From Desulfovibrio inopinatus DSM 10711 (GTDB taxonomy: Bacteria > Desulfobacterota > Desulfovibrionia > Desulfovibrionales > Desulfovibrionaceae), in the NCBI RefSeq assembly GCF_000429305.1, contig NZ_KE386880.1:99215-163214 (forward strand): 64,000 bases of DNA. Reading direction: 5' to 3'. The notes beneath the pieces are model-generated. The model was given only the letters and a program-made list of their open reading frames with translations, was not told where the DNA came from and made no database searches. The position numbers were made by a program, and so were the translations under genes. Below are positions 26,117-34,935 of this stretch, in pieces. Position 1 is the stretch's first letter; every line of letters begins with the position of its first letter.

Positions 26117-26908
26117 TCACATCACAGGCAGTTCGAGGCCGGTGTCGGGCATGGGCTCCTGGAATTGTGCGAAGGACTTGACGCGCAAAACGATCTTGGC
26201 TTTATCGCTGGTTTCAACAACGATTTTTTCATAAGCCGGGCCGGGGATATCCGAAGACCATGGCGTCAGTTCGGCATTCCACGCCGATGCTCCGTGACCC
26301 GTGAGATGAACTGCTTTGCCTGTGAAGTCAAGGGTAATAGAAGAGAAAGGGCTCGTATCCGGCAAGGTATAGCGAATCCCTTGCTTGGTTTGCGTGGCAT
26401 CGGATGCGGTGCTGGGAAGGAATTCATCGAATTGTCCCAAAAGGATAGCGGCGAGCTGGCGAAGCGAGAAGGGAAGGTCCATGCCGAGTGCTGCAGCGGC
26501 CTGGGTTGCATCGGGAAACGTACGAACTTCATTTTTTTCGGGGAGAGCGACGGTGACACCAAGGTCGTCTTCACGCCATAATGCAATGACAGTACCGACA
26601 CTCGCTTTAAGGTCAAGACGAAGTGGACGATTGGTATTGCCAAAAAAATCGACAAGAAGACGATGACCGCTTCCCTGTTTTGCGTAATGAATGACAGCAC
26701 TCATGGAAAACGCACGGACTTTTTTTTGTCCTGTTGTATCGAGAAATGTTTGCCACAGAGTATTCGCCGAAACGTCCAGAGGGGGGGGCGAGGTGCCAGG
26801 TGGCGATATTATTGAGCAACCTGTAATCCCGAGAAGGCCGAGGAGGAGGAGAAAGACGAACCCTCGTGCAACGGTTCGGTGTTGCTGTATTCGCGAAAGG
26901 TGTTTCAT
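26117..26908 (-). CDS. LolB-like outer membrane lipoprotein
   Basis: An N-terminal hydrophobic segment ends in ITGC, a lipobox. The 263-residue protein then follows the fold pattern of LolB/LolA-like lipoprotein carriers: VRAFSMSAVIHYAK, HRLLVDFFGNTNRPLRLDL, and a hydrophobic cavity with beta strands such as GIRYTLPDTS and SITLDFTGKAV. The TPR lipoprotein gene overlaps it by 4 bp (ATGA) directly upstream, indicating translational coupling. TPR-lolB pairs are common in proteobacteria. Overall similarity is distant, so a strict LolB role (inserting lipoproteins into the outer membrane) is inferred. Confidence 0.65.
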   Translation of the reverse strand: MKHLSRIQQHRTVARGFVFLLLLGLLGITGCSIISPPGTSPPPLDVSANTLWQTFLDTTGQKKVRAFSMSAVIHYAKQGSGHRLLVDFFGNTNRPLRLDLKASVGTVIALWREDDLGVTVALPEKNEVRTFPDATQAAAALGMDLPFSLRQLAAILLGQFDEFLPSTASDATQTKQGIRYTLPDTSPFSSITLDFTGKAVHLTGHGASAWNAELTPWSSDIPGPAYEKIVVETSDKAKIVLRVKSFAQFQEPMPDTGLELPVM

Positions 26909-28593
26909 AACGATTTGAGTTTTTGACGAAGTGTTTCTTCGTCATTCGGTCCCATTTCCAAAGACTTTGTGTAGCCTTTGCGCGCTTCATCCGTGTTCCC
27001 AAGCGCTTTGGCTATATCGCCGTAATGTTCCCATATAATGGGATCTTGAACCGTTTGCGTGACAGCGCGTTGAATCTCGGTAAACGCTTTTTTCACGTCA
27101 CCTTTCCGGTAATAGGCCCACGCGAGGGAGTCGATGAAATACGCGCTATCCGGATTGCTTTGCAACGCACGTTGAATGAGTTCAAGGGCTCGATCCAGGT
27201 CTTGTCCTCTATCTGCCAGTGTATAGCCAACAAAGTTGAGGGCTTCGGCATGATTGGGATCAAGGGCGATGATTTTCTCCATAACGTCCAGAGCTTGGTC
27301 GTTTTTTCCGGCACGTTCAAGGATGACGCCGTAACGATAGAGAATTTCAGTATCGCTTGCTCCTTGTTCGGCTGCTTGAGCCATAATGTCAGCCGCTTCA
27401 TCAAGGCGTCCAAGCTTGTCCAGCGCGGCAGCCTGAAGAACAAGAAAATCAAGGTTTTTCGGTGCAATAGTAGAGCCCTGACGTGCTAATTCGAGGGCTT
27501 TTTCGTTGAGGTCGGACTCCAGTGCAATCTGGGCTCCGAAATCCAGGCTCTTGGTGTATTGTGGGTGCGATGAAGGAATTTGCTGTAAATAACTCAAAGC
27601 TTGGCGAGGGTCTTTGTCTCGTTCATACGCAAGTATGGCGCGATAGAAAACGACATCTGTCGCAAAGCGATCATCATCTGCCATTAACGTGAGAAGATCA
27701 TCGGCTTTCTGGGGGTATCCTTCTTCAAGAAACGCCGTGATGGATTCAAGCAGAAACGAACGATCTTTGGGGGCATTATCAATGAGTTCCAACGCACGGT
27801 CGGGATTATTCATTTTGAGATTGAGCCGAACGAGCCGCAACCAGACTTCCGGGCCTTCCTCTCCTAAGTCCATAATGCGTTTATACGCTTCTTCGGCTGC
27901 AGCATAATCTCCGTCGAGTTCGTACAAGTAGGCCAATTCCGCCCATGCAGCGAGCATATTGGGGTCTTTGTCGAGCGCTTTCTTGAGATAATCGACGGCT
28001 TCTTCTTGCCGCCCGAGTCCCGCATTGCTTCGCGAAAGATAATAGAGGATGGCCGGGTTGCGTTCCTTCGTCGGGACTTCTTCTAAAATAGTTAAGGCAT
28101 CTTCATATTTTTGCGCTTCGATTAAAATGGCGGCCATTTCCCGCCGAGCGATCCAATCGTGTGGCTTCTGATCAAGGTAGGATTTGAGGACCGCGCTGGC
28201 TTCTTCGTAATCTTTTTGGAGCAAATACGCATTGGCCAGATAAAAATGGAGATTTTTATTGTTGGGAAATGCTTTCAATCCAAGACGCAATGTCTCGATA
28301 CTTTTATCCTGTTCGGACAAGCTCCAATAAAGGTTGGCGAGCTCGAGGTACATCTGCGATGTCGGTGCAATGGCGAGAAGTTTTTCGAGAACATCTCTTG
28401 CTTGTTCTTTGTCTCCAGCCTGCTGAAAATCCTGATAGAGAAGAAAATAGTAGTCGGCTGTCGCGCTTTTTGACAGTCCCTCTGCTGAAAAAATCTTGGA
28501 GAGGGATGTCGTTGGCGTACAGGCGCCGATAATAAGTCCCAGACAAATGACGCAAAAGCAGAATGCAACCGTATGTGAGCGGCGTTGGTGCAT
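26905..28593 (-). CDS. Tetratricopeptide-repeat lipoprotein
   Basis: From the ATG at 28593 the protein has 562 residues. The N-terminus has a hydrophobic helix ending in LIIGAC, a lipobox, followed by about a dozen TPR units, for example LEKLLAIAPTSQMYLELANL and LIQRALQSNPDSAYFIDSLA. It should be an envelope scaffold on the periplasmic side. The frame is open 20 codons further upstream, but those residues would bury the signal peptide. The stop overlaps the start of the LolB-like gene, so the two products may work together on lipoprotein or envelope assembly. This is inferred from position. Confidence 0.85.
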   Translation of the reverse strand: MHQRRSHTVAFCFCVICLGLIIGACTPTTSLSKIFSAEGLSKSATADYYFLLYQDFQQAGDKEQARDVLEKLLAIAPTSQMYLELANLYWSLSEQDKSIETLRLGLKAFPNNKNLHFYLANAYLLQKDYEEASAVLKSYLDQKPHDWIARREMAAILIEAQKYEDALTILEEVPTKERNPAILYYLSRSNAGLGRQEEAVDYLKKALDKDPNMLAAWAELAYLYELDGDYAAAEEAYKRIMDLGEEGPEVWLRLVRLNLKMNNPDRALELIDNAPKDRSFLLESITAFLEEGYPQKADDLLTLMADDDRFATDVVFYRAILAYERDKDPRQALSYLQQIPSSHPQYTKSLDFGAQIALESDLNEKALELARQGSTIAPKNLDFLVLQAAALDKLGRLDEAADIMAQAAEQGASDTEILYRYGVILERAGKNDQALDVMEKIIALDPNHAEALNFVGYTLADRGQDLDRALELIQRALQSNPDSAYFIDSLAWAYYRKGDVKKAFTEIQRAVTQTVQDPIIWEHYGDIAKALGNTDEARKGYTKSLEMGPNDEETLRQKLKSL

Positions 28594-28659
28594 AGGAGTA
28601 TGCCTGGTGACAAGGTTGCGAAAGGGCATAATAAAAAAGGGCATCCGTATCATGTGACT

Positions 28660-29406
28660 CTAGTCGGACTGAAGCGTCGCGACGTGCTTTTTGAGTTCTT
28701 GGGCGATGTGTATTCCAAAGCGTAACACATCTGCACCGAACTGTCTTGCTGTAGGTGTTAAAAAGGCGTCAATATTTGACATATTGAGTTCGATACTTTT
28801 ATCGAGCGCAGCGAGGACTTCATCCTGAGGAACAAAGCTCGTGCCATAGAGTTCCCAAAGAGAAGTCGAAAAGGGGTCATACCCCCAACGGAGCATGTCG
28901 GCATCATGCAGAGCATTGCGGACAAGCATGGATTCTGGAGCCTCGGAATAACTCTCGATGTCGGCTTCATTGAAAGCGATGGCATCGAAAATAATGGCAC
29001 GATCGTTCTCATCAAGGAATTTTTCGCGCAGCAGGATCAAAGCAAGATCGCTGCATTTATCGGTTTGAAGTTTGTCTTGACGACACACGTTGTGGAGAAG
29101 ACCGGCAACCTGGGCCAAAAAGGCGAGATGTCGAACCGTACTGGGGGGGAACTTGTCGGTGCCTTCCTTCAACACAAGGGCTGAGGCATCGATTGCAACT
29201 TTTTTCGAGTGCTCCACTCCATGTCCAGGATCTTCGTATAAGAAGGGAAGAACATCGTCCTGGAGGTCGAGCAGGAGTGGATGATCGAAAAAAAATTCGC
29301 GAGAGTAGGCAATTTCTCCAGCAAGTGTACGGTGAAGTTCGGCGGGCGCATTGGCAGTCAATTCTTTGGTTATGCCTAAAAGCGCCACAAGCTGATCATG
29401 CGTCAT
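28660..29406 (-). CDS. HD-domain protein with HN in place of HD
   Basis: From the ATG at 29406 the 248-residue protein has an HD-like fold: GHGVEHSKKVAIDAS supplies the first His, AGLLHNVCRQDK takes the place of the usual H-D pair, and LHDADMLRWGYDPF supplies the final Asp. In the HD superfamily (metal-dependent phosphohydrolases) the D of HD is a metal ligand. Asn here suggests altered metal binding or loss of activity. The gene overlaps the 3' end of rpoH by 11 bp, so it is translationally coupled to the heat-shock sigma factor. Its substrate is unknown. Confidence 0.7.
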   Translation of the reverse strand: MTHDQLVALLGITKELTANAPAELHRTLAGEIAYSREFFFDHPLLLDLQDDVLPFLYEDPGHGVEHSKKVAIDASALVLKEGTDKFPPSTVRHLAFLAQVAGLLHNVCRQDKLQTDKCSDLALILLREKFLDENDRAIIFDAIAFNEADIESYSEAPESMLVRNALHDADMLRWGYDPFSTSLWELYGTSFVPQDEVLAALDKSIELNMSNIDAFLTPTARQFGADVLRFGIHIAQELKKHVATLQSD

Positions 29407-30394
29407 GTTTGATCCAGTCATCAGAAAAATCTTCGATATTTTCAGTGAAATATTCTCGCAGCTTCTGGAGAAGTCTGGCCTCAATCTGTCGTACACGCTC
29501 TCGTGTTATGCCATATTCATCCCCGATTTCACGTAATGTCAGGGGTGAATCCGAAAGAATGCGCTTTTGAAGAATATCGCACTCTTTTTCATTGAGGCTT
29601 GGCATCATTTTGCGGACGTGCTGCTCCAGGAGGTCGGAGATCTCGTCCTTGGCGAGGAGTTCTTCAATCCCGGGAGTCAACGCGGGAAGGAAGTCGAGTC
29701 GGGTCGTGCCCGAGTCTTCGCCTAGGGAAACATCTAAAGAGAGATCATTTCCGCTTAACCGCTGATCCATCTCGACAATATCAGCTTCGCTGACATTGAG
29801 ACTTTGAGAGAGATTGGATGCGGTGGGGTCAAAGCCTTGGACCTGAAGCCTTTGACGCTCTTTGTTCAAATTGTAGAACAGTTTGCGTTGTGCTTGTGTG
29901 GTCCCGATTTTGACGAGCCTCCAATTATCCATGATGTACTTCAGGATGTAGGCCTTGATCCAATACGCGGCGTAATATGAGAATTTGATCCCTTTGTCTG
30001 GATCAAATTTTTGGACCGCTCGCATGAGACCAACGTTGCCTTCCTGAATAAGGTCAAGGACGTTTTGCATCCAACGGCGCTGAAAGTCCATGGCGATTTT
30101 GACCACGAGCCGTAAATGAGATGAGATAAGTCGAAAAGCGGCATCTTGGTCGTTGAAGTCGTGAACACGACGGGACAGTTCGAACTCCTCTTCGGGTTCG
30201 AGCATGGGAAATCGTCCGATTTCTTTCAAATACAATTGCAGGCCGTCTTGTGTAGCCGGCTTGTTCCCACCGCGAGGGGCGGGGAGGGAGAAGTCATCGT
30301 CGTCGGGTTTGGACGTGGTCGTCTCGGAATCATCTTCGAGATCAAGAAGTTCGACTTCGTCAACCACGGCGGCGTCGTCGTGTGATTTTGTCAT
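29396..30394 (-). CDS. rpoH: RNA polymerase sigma factor RpoH (sigma-32 family)
   Basis: This alternative sigma factor drives heat-shock genes. The 332 residues contain an acidic, low-complexity N-terminal extension of about 50 residues. Region 1.2/2 follows (LYLKEIGRFPMLEPEEE, LRLVVKIAMDFQRR, LDLIQEGNVGLMRAVQKFDP), with the core-binding and -10 recognition helix ending YWIKAYILKYIMDNW. The RpoH-box neighbourhood is RLVKIGTTQAQRKLFYNL, and region 4.2 has ITRERVRQIEARLLQKLREY. The RLVKIGTTQAQRKLFYNL stretch favours RpoH over RpoD. The extended N-terminus is unusual in length. An HD protein gene overlaps its end. Confidence 0.88.
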   Translation of the reverse strand: MTKSHDDAAVVDEVELLDLEDDSETTTSKPDDDDFSLPAPRGGNKPATQDGLQLYLKEIGRFPMLEPEEEFELSRRVHDFNDQDAAFRLISSHLRLVVKIAMDFQRRWMQNVLDLIQEGNVGLMRAVQKFDPDKGIKFSYYAAYWIKAYILKYIMDNWRLVKIGTTQAQRKLFYNLNKERQRLQVQGFDPTASNLSQSLNVSEADIVEMDQRLSGNDLSLDVSLGEDSGTTRLDFLPALTPGIEELLAKDEISDLLEQHVRKMMPSLNEKECDILQKRILSDSPLTLREIGDEYGITRERVRQIEARLLQKLREYFTENIEDFSDDWIKHDA

Positions 30395-30782
30395 GGTGGT
30401 GTATCCGAAAATCCTTAACTCCCCGAAGCAAATAGAATGATTCGGGGGCAGTATTTGGCTTGAAGAAAAACAAGCCCATCTTTTTCTATTTCCACTATAG
30501 AGGCTTTACCTGTCCATTTCAACGCTTTTCACTCCATGTACAAGGAGGACGTTTTGCGGAGAACGAAACGAAATTGACGAATTTACCGAAAAAACCCATT
30601 TATCGTCGTTAACAACGCAGGAAAGAGGGAACAACGCAGAGTGTGGGCTTGCTTTTTTCGGCAAGGTATGAAAGCGCTAAGCCTTTTCAACGAGATGCCT
30701 CCCCTATGTTTGCCCGACTCTGGGCGCATCTGGCAGAACTCAAACGCACTCATACTCGAACACACCTCAAGAGGAGAGTATT
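30395..30782. other. Divergent region between rpoH and metH
   Basis: It carries the leader of rpoH (minus) with a hairpin CCCCGAA / TTCGGGG (30421-30447) about 30-50 nt before the rpoH start, and the promoter of metH (plus). No cobalamin or SAM riboswitch could be recognised before metH. Confidence 0.5.
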
Positions 30783-33206
30783 TTGAATACATTCCGTTCG
30801 CTTTTGCAGTCTGATACCATTCTTGTTTTTGATGGAGCCATGGGAACACTCTTGCAAAAACGAGGCCTTCCTCCTGGAAGTTCCCCTGAGGCTTTTGGTC
30901 TGGCTCGGCCAGATATCATTGAAGACATCCATCGACAATATATTGACGCTGGTTCCATGGTCGTTACGGCTAATACGTTTGGCGGGACACGATTCAAGCT
31001 GCCCGCGGATATCGACCCGACCGCTTTGAACCGAGCTATGGCCGAAACGGCAAAAAAAGCCGTTGCCGGTCGGGCTCTCGTTGCGGGCAGTATCGGGCCA
31101 ACTGGTCATTTCGTCAAACCGCTTGGTGATGTGACAATGCGCGAGCTGGTTGCCGCGTTCAAAGAGCAAATAACGGGCCTTGTTCAGGGTGGGGCGGATT
31201 TGCTTGTTGCGGAAACCCATTTTGATTTGGCGGAACTCAAGGCTGTTATCTTGGCCGCCCGAGAAGTATGTGATCTTCCCATCGTCACCTGCATGACCTT
31301 CGAAGAAGGGGCGAGCCTGACCGGAACGCCTCCTCGAACCTATCTTGACACTATGCAGAATCTCGGGGTGGACATGATTGGCATCAACTGTGGCATGGGG
31401 CCACAGGGAATGATGCCGCTTGTCCGGGAATGGCTTGAGGCCATTGAAATTCCGTTCTTTGTCAAACCTAATGCGGGTATTCCCAAGCTTGTTGATGGTC
31501 AGACCGTTTTCGATCTTGGACCCGAAGAGTTTGCCGAACAAACCGAAGCATTCGTCGATCTCGGCGCCAAGGCGTTGTCCGGATGTTGCGGGACGTCGCC
31601 TGAACATATTGGTGCATTGGCCAAACGCCTGGCTAAAAGAAACTGGACACCGCCGACTGCCGACACTCCCGTCTGGTTATCCGCGACGTCACGATTTGCC
31701 TCCGCGCATTTGGGTTTTGGATGCAAAAGTGTTCTCATCGGTGAACGCATAAATCCTACCGGTAAGAAGGTGTTGACGGAAGAGTTACAGCAAGGGCGGT
31801 TTACCGAAGCACTTCGGCTTGCCAAAGAGCAGGTTGAGCTTGGAGCCGGAATACTCGATGTCAATGCCGGTGCGGCCATGGCCGATGAAGTTTCTCTTCT
31901 GCCGGGGTTGTCACTCGAACTGATGAGCCGCTTCCATACTCCATTGTGTTTCGACTCCAATAATAAGGATGCCATTATCGAAGCATTGTGGACGTATCCG
32001 GCTTCGGCACTGGTCAATTCGATCAGTGGTGAACCCGGTCGCATGGAAACACTTGGACCGGTCTGTAAACAACACGGTGCGCCGTTTGTCTTGCTACCGC
32101 TCATTGGGAGAAAATTACCGGAATCGACCAAAGAGCGACTTGATATTATTGAAAAGTTGCTTGTCCAGGCCGAGGCTTTGGGTATTCCAAAACGGTTGAT
32201 TCTTGTAGACGCTCTTGCGTTGACGGTGTCGTCTAAACCCGATGCGGCGGTGAGTTGTTTGGAAACGATCCGTCATTGTCGTGAAGTTTGGAAGTTACCG
32301 ACTGTTCTCGGGCTGTCGAATATTTCGTTTGGATTGCCGGCACGCGAACTCATCAACGCCGAATTTTTGACGATGTGTATGGCTGCGGGCTTGTCTGCCT
32401 GTATTGCCAACCCGAGTTCGGAGACATTGCGTCGATCCGCTGCAGTTTCGGAAGTACTGCTTGGTCGAGATCGGCAGGCAGAATCCTTTATAGCCAACTA
32501 CGCAGATTGGACGCCTACCTCAGGATCCGGTGCTTCGGGAACGGGATCAGCCAAAGGCACTGCTTCTTCGGCGAAAAAAGCCGATACAATCAAGCAGGCC
32601 GTTATCAAAGGTGACAAAGACGCCATTGTCCCTCTTGTCCAAGCCGCTTTGGAAAATGGTGTTTCGGCAAAATCCTTGCTGAATGAGGAACTTATCCCCG
32701 GAATTATGGATGTTGGCGAAAAGTATGAACGAAAGGAATACTTTTTGCCTCAGCTGCTGCTGTCGGCGGAAGTCATGCGTTCCGGGTTCCATATCGTGAA
32801 ACCACTGCTTGGAGAAGATGGTGATGTCGAGAAAAAGGCGACGGTCATCATGGCAACGGTCGAAGGCGATATTCATGATATTGGGAAAAATATTGTTTGT
32901 CTCATGCTCGGCAACCACGGTTTCGATGTCATTGATTTAGGAAAAGATGTGTCGGCTGAAAGCATTGTGGATGCTGCACAGCAGCATGGTGCACGACTGA
33001 TCGGGCTGTCTGCGCTCATGACGACAACCATGGTCCGCATGAAAGATACGATAGACCTGCTTCGTCAACGTGGCCTTGATACCAAGGTAATGATCGGCGG
33101 AGCCGTTATTACTGCAGCATTTTGTGAGGCTATTGAAGCGGACGGTTTTGCCACTGATGCTGTTTCCGCCGTCAAGACCGCCGAACGTTTGACGCAGTTG
33201 CAATAA
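30783..33206 (+). CDS. metH: Cobalamin-dependent methionine synthase, short form without reactivation domain
   Basis: This enzyme transfers the methyl group of methyltetrahydrofolate to homocysteine through methylcobalamin. Translation starts at TTG (30783), preceded by GAGGAG. The 807 residues hold the homocysteine/zinc domain (FDGAMGTLLQ at the start, zinc Cys in NCGMGP and SGCCGTSPEHI), the pterin-binding barrel (IGERINPTGKK, then GAGILDVNAG), a Gly/Ser/Ala-rich linker near 580, the cobalamin cap and the B12 domain with GDIHDIGKNIV. The C-terminal AdoMet reactivation domain of the 1200-residue E. coli enzyme is missing. Short forms of this kind occur in anaerobes, where a separate reductase may rescue cob(II)alamin. 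Confidence 0.93.
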   Translation: MNTFRSLLQSDTILVFDGAMGTLLQKRGLPPGSSPEAFGLARPDIIEDIHRQYIDAGSMVVTANTFGGTRFKLPADIDPTALNRAMAETAKKAVAGRALVAGSIGPTGHFVKPLGDVTMRELVAAFKEQITGLVQGGADLLVAETHFDLAELKAVILAAREVCDLPIVTCMTFEEGASLTGTPPRTYLDTMQNLGVDMIGINCGMGPQGMMPLVREWLEAIEIPFFVKPNAGIPKLVDGQTVFDLGPEEFAEQTEAFVDLGAKALSGCCGTSPEHIGALAKRLAKRNWTPPTADTPVWLSATSRFASAHLGFGCKSVLIGERINPTGKKVLTEELQQGRFTEALRLAKEQVELGAGILDVNAGAAMADEVSLLPGLSLELMSRFHTPLCFDSNNKDAIIEALWTYPASALVNSISGEPGRMETLGPVCKQHGAPFVLLPLIGRKLPESTKERLDIIEKLLVQAEALGIPKRLILVDALALTVSSKPDAAVSCLETIRHCREVWKLPTVLGLSNISFGLPARELINAEFLTMCMAAGLSACIANPSSETLRRSAAVSEVLLGRDRQAESFIANYADWTPTSGSGASGTGSAKGTASSAKKADTIKQAVIKGDKDAIVPLVQAALENGVSAKSLLNEELIPGIMDVGEKYERKEYFLPQLLLSAEVMRSGFHIVKPLLGEDGDVEKKATVIMATVEGDIHDIGKNIVCLMLGNHGFDVIDLGKDVSAESIVDAAQQHGARLIGLSALMTTTMVRMKDTIDLLRQRGLDTKVMIGGAVITAAFCEAIEADGFATDAVSAVKTAERLTQLQ

Positions 33207-33219
33207 ATTCTGACGCATA

Positions 33220-33245
33220 CTCTCGCATTGACGCGAGAGGGCGTT
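33220..33245 (+). terminator. Hairpin after metH
   Basis: CTCTCGC (33220-33226) pairs with GCGAGAG (33233-33239). Only a weak T run follows, 13 bp past the stop. Confidence 0.5.
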
Positions 33246-33330
33246 TGACTGCAAACGGAAAAAAATCATGGCGGCCTGGAAAGCCTTTGGCTACAACAAG
33301 AGCCGTCCCGTTTGTACTGAGGAGCATGCC

Positions 33331-33804
33331 ATGAAGAAATATTGTGTTTGCGTGATGTTTACGGTCATGCTTGCGCTTGCCGGCCTTGTTGCTCCGTTGC
33401 AAGCTCGTGCAGCTGATACTCTTGGCTTGGAAGAACTGATTGATTTGATCAGCGATGCACGAGGTAAAGTTGTGCTTGTCAATTTCTGGGCGTCGTGGTG
33501 CGGACCGTGCCGATTCGAGATCCCGGAAATTATAAAGTTACGGAGCCGATATTCGGAAAGTGAACTGCTTATTGTTGGTGTTTCCATTGACGAAAGCAGA
33601 CCGATGTACGAAGCATTTTTGCAAAGAACACCGTTCAATTATCCGGTATATCTGGCCGGACCGGGAACCGCCGGTGCATTTGGGGTGAATGTTGTCCCCA
33701 AAATGTTAGTTTACAACAAACAAGGTGAACAGATCGTCAGCCACAACGGTTTTATGGGGGCAGAAGATCTGGAAGACGTGGTGGAAAAAAATATCAATGG
33801 ATAA
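33331..33804 (+). CDS. Periplasmic thioredoxin-like (TlpA/ResA) protein
   Basis: From the ATG at 33331, preceded by TGAGGAGC, the 157-residue protein has a signal peptide ending near LQARA and a thioredoxin fold. The fold has the active site WASWCGPCRFEIPEI and the cis-Pro loop VNVVPKMLVYN. Family members act as periplasmic disulfide reductases, for instance in cytochrome c maturation. The signal peptide contains two Cys, which is unusual and could allow other processing. The acetyltransferase gene starts 8 bp before its stop. Confidence 0.85.
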   Translation: MKKYCVCVMFTVMLALAGLVAPLQARAADTLGLEELIDLISDARGKVVLVNFWASWCGPCRFEIPEIIKLRSRYSESELLIVGVSIDESRPMYEAFLQRTPFNYPVYLAGPGTAGAFGVNVVPKMLVYNKQGEQIVSHNGFMGAEDLEDVVEKNING

Positions 33805-34276
33805 CATCATTCCCAGTGTCTATTTGCGAAAAGCCAGAGTGCAGGATGTACGACAAATTCATGCCTTGCTGATGCATTGTGCCGGTAAACAGCAGCTGCT
33901 TCCGAGGTCGTTTAATAGTCTCTATAGCCATGTCCGCGATTTTTATGTGGTGGCATCACGCGAGGGAAGTACTGTTTATGGATGTTGTGCGTTGTCCATC
34001 TCGTGGGAAGATCTCGCCGAAATTCGGTCCTTGGCTGTTTCGGAAGAGTGCCAACGCAGAGGCCTCGGCTCCAAACTGGTTGAGGCTTGTCTGAGTGAAG
34101 CTGTCACGTTGGGTATTTACCGCGTTTTTACCTTGACGTATGAAGCGGCTTTTTTTGCGCGTCATGGATTTGTCGAAACGGCAAAAGAAGCTATGCCACA
34201 AAAGGTTTGGGCCGATTGCATCAACTGTCCGAAATTTCCGGAATGTGATGAAACGGCTATGATAATGGATATGTAG
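33797..34276 (+). CDS. GNAT acetyltransferase, similar to the short N-acetylglutamate synthase type
   Basis: This 159-residue GNAT protein begins VYLRKARVQDVRQIHALL and has the acetyl-CoA loop VSEECQRRGLGSKLVEACL and a late motif FFARHGFVE. The tail VWADCINCPKFPECDETAM with three Cys is typical of the acetyltransferase domain of short or ArgH-fused N-acetylglutamate synthases, which acetylate glutamate as the first step of arginine synthesis. No amino-acid kinase domain is present. It overlaps the end of the thioredoxin-like gene by 8 bp and is followed by hpt after 20 bp. The argA-type assignment is likely but rests on motif memory. Confidence 0.7.
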   Translation: MDNIIPSVYLRKARVQDVRQIHALLMHCAGKQQLLPRSFNSLYSHVRDFYVVASREGSTVYGCCALSISWEDLAEIRSLAVSEECQRRGLGSKLVEACLSEAVTLGIYRVFTLTYEAAFFARHGFVETAKEAMPQKVWADCINCPKFPECDETAMIMDM

Positions 34277-34296
34277 CCAAGTAAAGGACGAAGAGA

Positions 34297-34824
34297 GTGG
34301 GAGAGCATACCAGGCAGGTTATGTACAGCCGTGAAGAGATTGCTGCTCGTGTGGCCGAGTTGGGCCGCGAGATTTCAGAGTATTATAAGGATAAGCAGTG
34401 CGTCATGGTTGGCGTCCTCAATGGCGTCATTGTCTTTTACGCCGATTTGCTTCGCAGCATGTCTTTTTGTCCGGAAGTCGATTTTGTGCGTGTCAAGAGC
34501 TATGGAGCCAAAGATACACCCGATGAAATCGTCACCTTTACCAAGGATGTCGAAGTCGATATACAAGGCAAAGATTTGCTTTTGGTTGAAGACATCGTCG
34601 ATTCCGGGCAAACAATCGATTTTTTAAGACGGATTTTTCTCGAACGCGGCCCTCGTAGCGTCAAAATTTGCGCATTGCTTGACAAAACTGGCCGGCGACG
34701 AGTCGATGTGCCTGTTGATTTTTATGGGTTTCGGCTCGAAGACGGGTTCGTCATTGGCTATGGGCTGGACTTTGCTGAAGATTACAGGCATTTGAAGGAC
34801 ATCGAAGAGATCGTGAAATTCTAA
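34297..34824 (+). CDS. hpt: Hypoxanthine phosphoribosyltransferase
   Basis: This purine-salvage enzyme makes IMP or GMP from base and PRPP. The GTG start at 34297 follows AAAGGACG. The 175 residues have the family pattern: CVMVGVLNGVIVFYADL, the flexible loop RVKSYG, the PRPP motif LLLVEDIVDSGQT and DFYGFRLEDGFVIGYGLDF near the end. The length is normal. It lies in a plus-strand run with the acetyltransferase upstream and the zinc-ribbon protein downstream, without an obvious functional link. Confidence 0.92.
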   Translation: MGEHTRQVMYSREEIAARVAELGREISEYYKDKQCVMVGVLNGVIVFYADLLRSMSFCPEVDFVRVKSYGAKDTPDEIVTFTKDVEVDIQGKDLLLVEDIVDSGQTIDFLRRIFLERGPRSVKICALLDKTGRRRVDVPVDFYGFRLEDGFVIGYGLDFAEDYRHLKDIEEIVKF

Positions 34825-34935
34825 AGTCCGGCATTGATACAGTTCGCGCACACAATGCGCGATGTTTTCACAGTTTTTGGGGGCGTGATCGGTTGCGCCC
34901 GGCTGTGATCGACACCACGACTTCCAACGGCGAGA

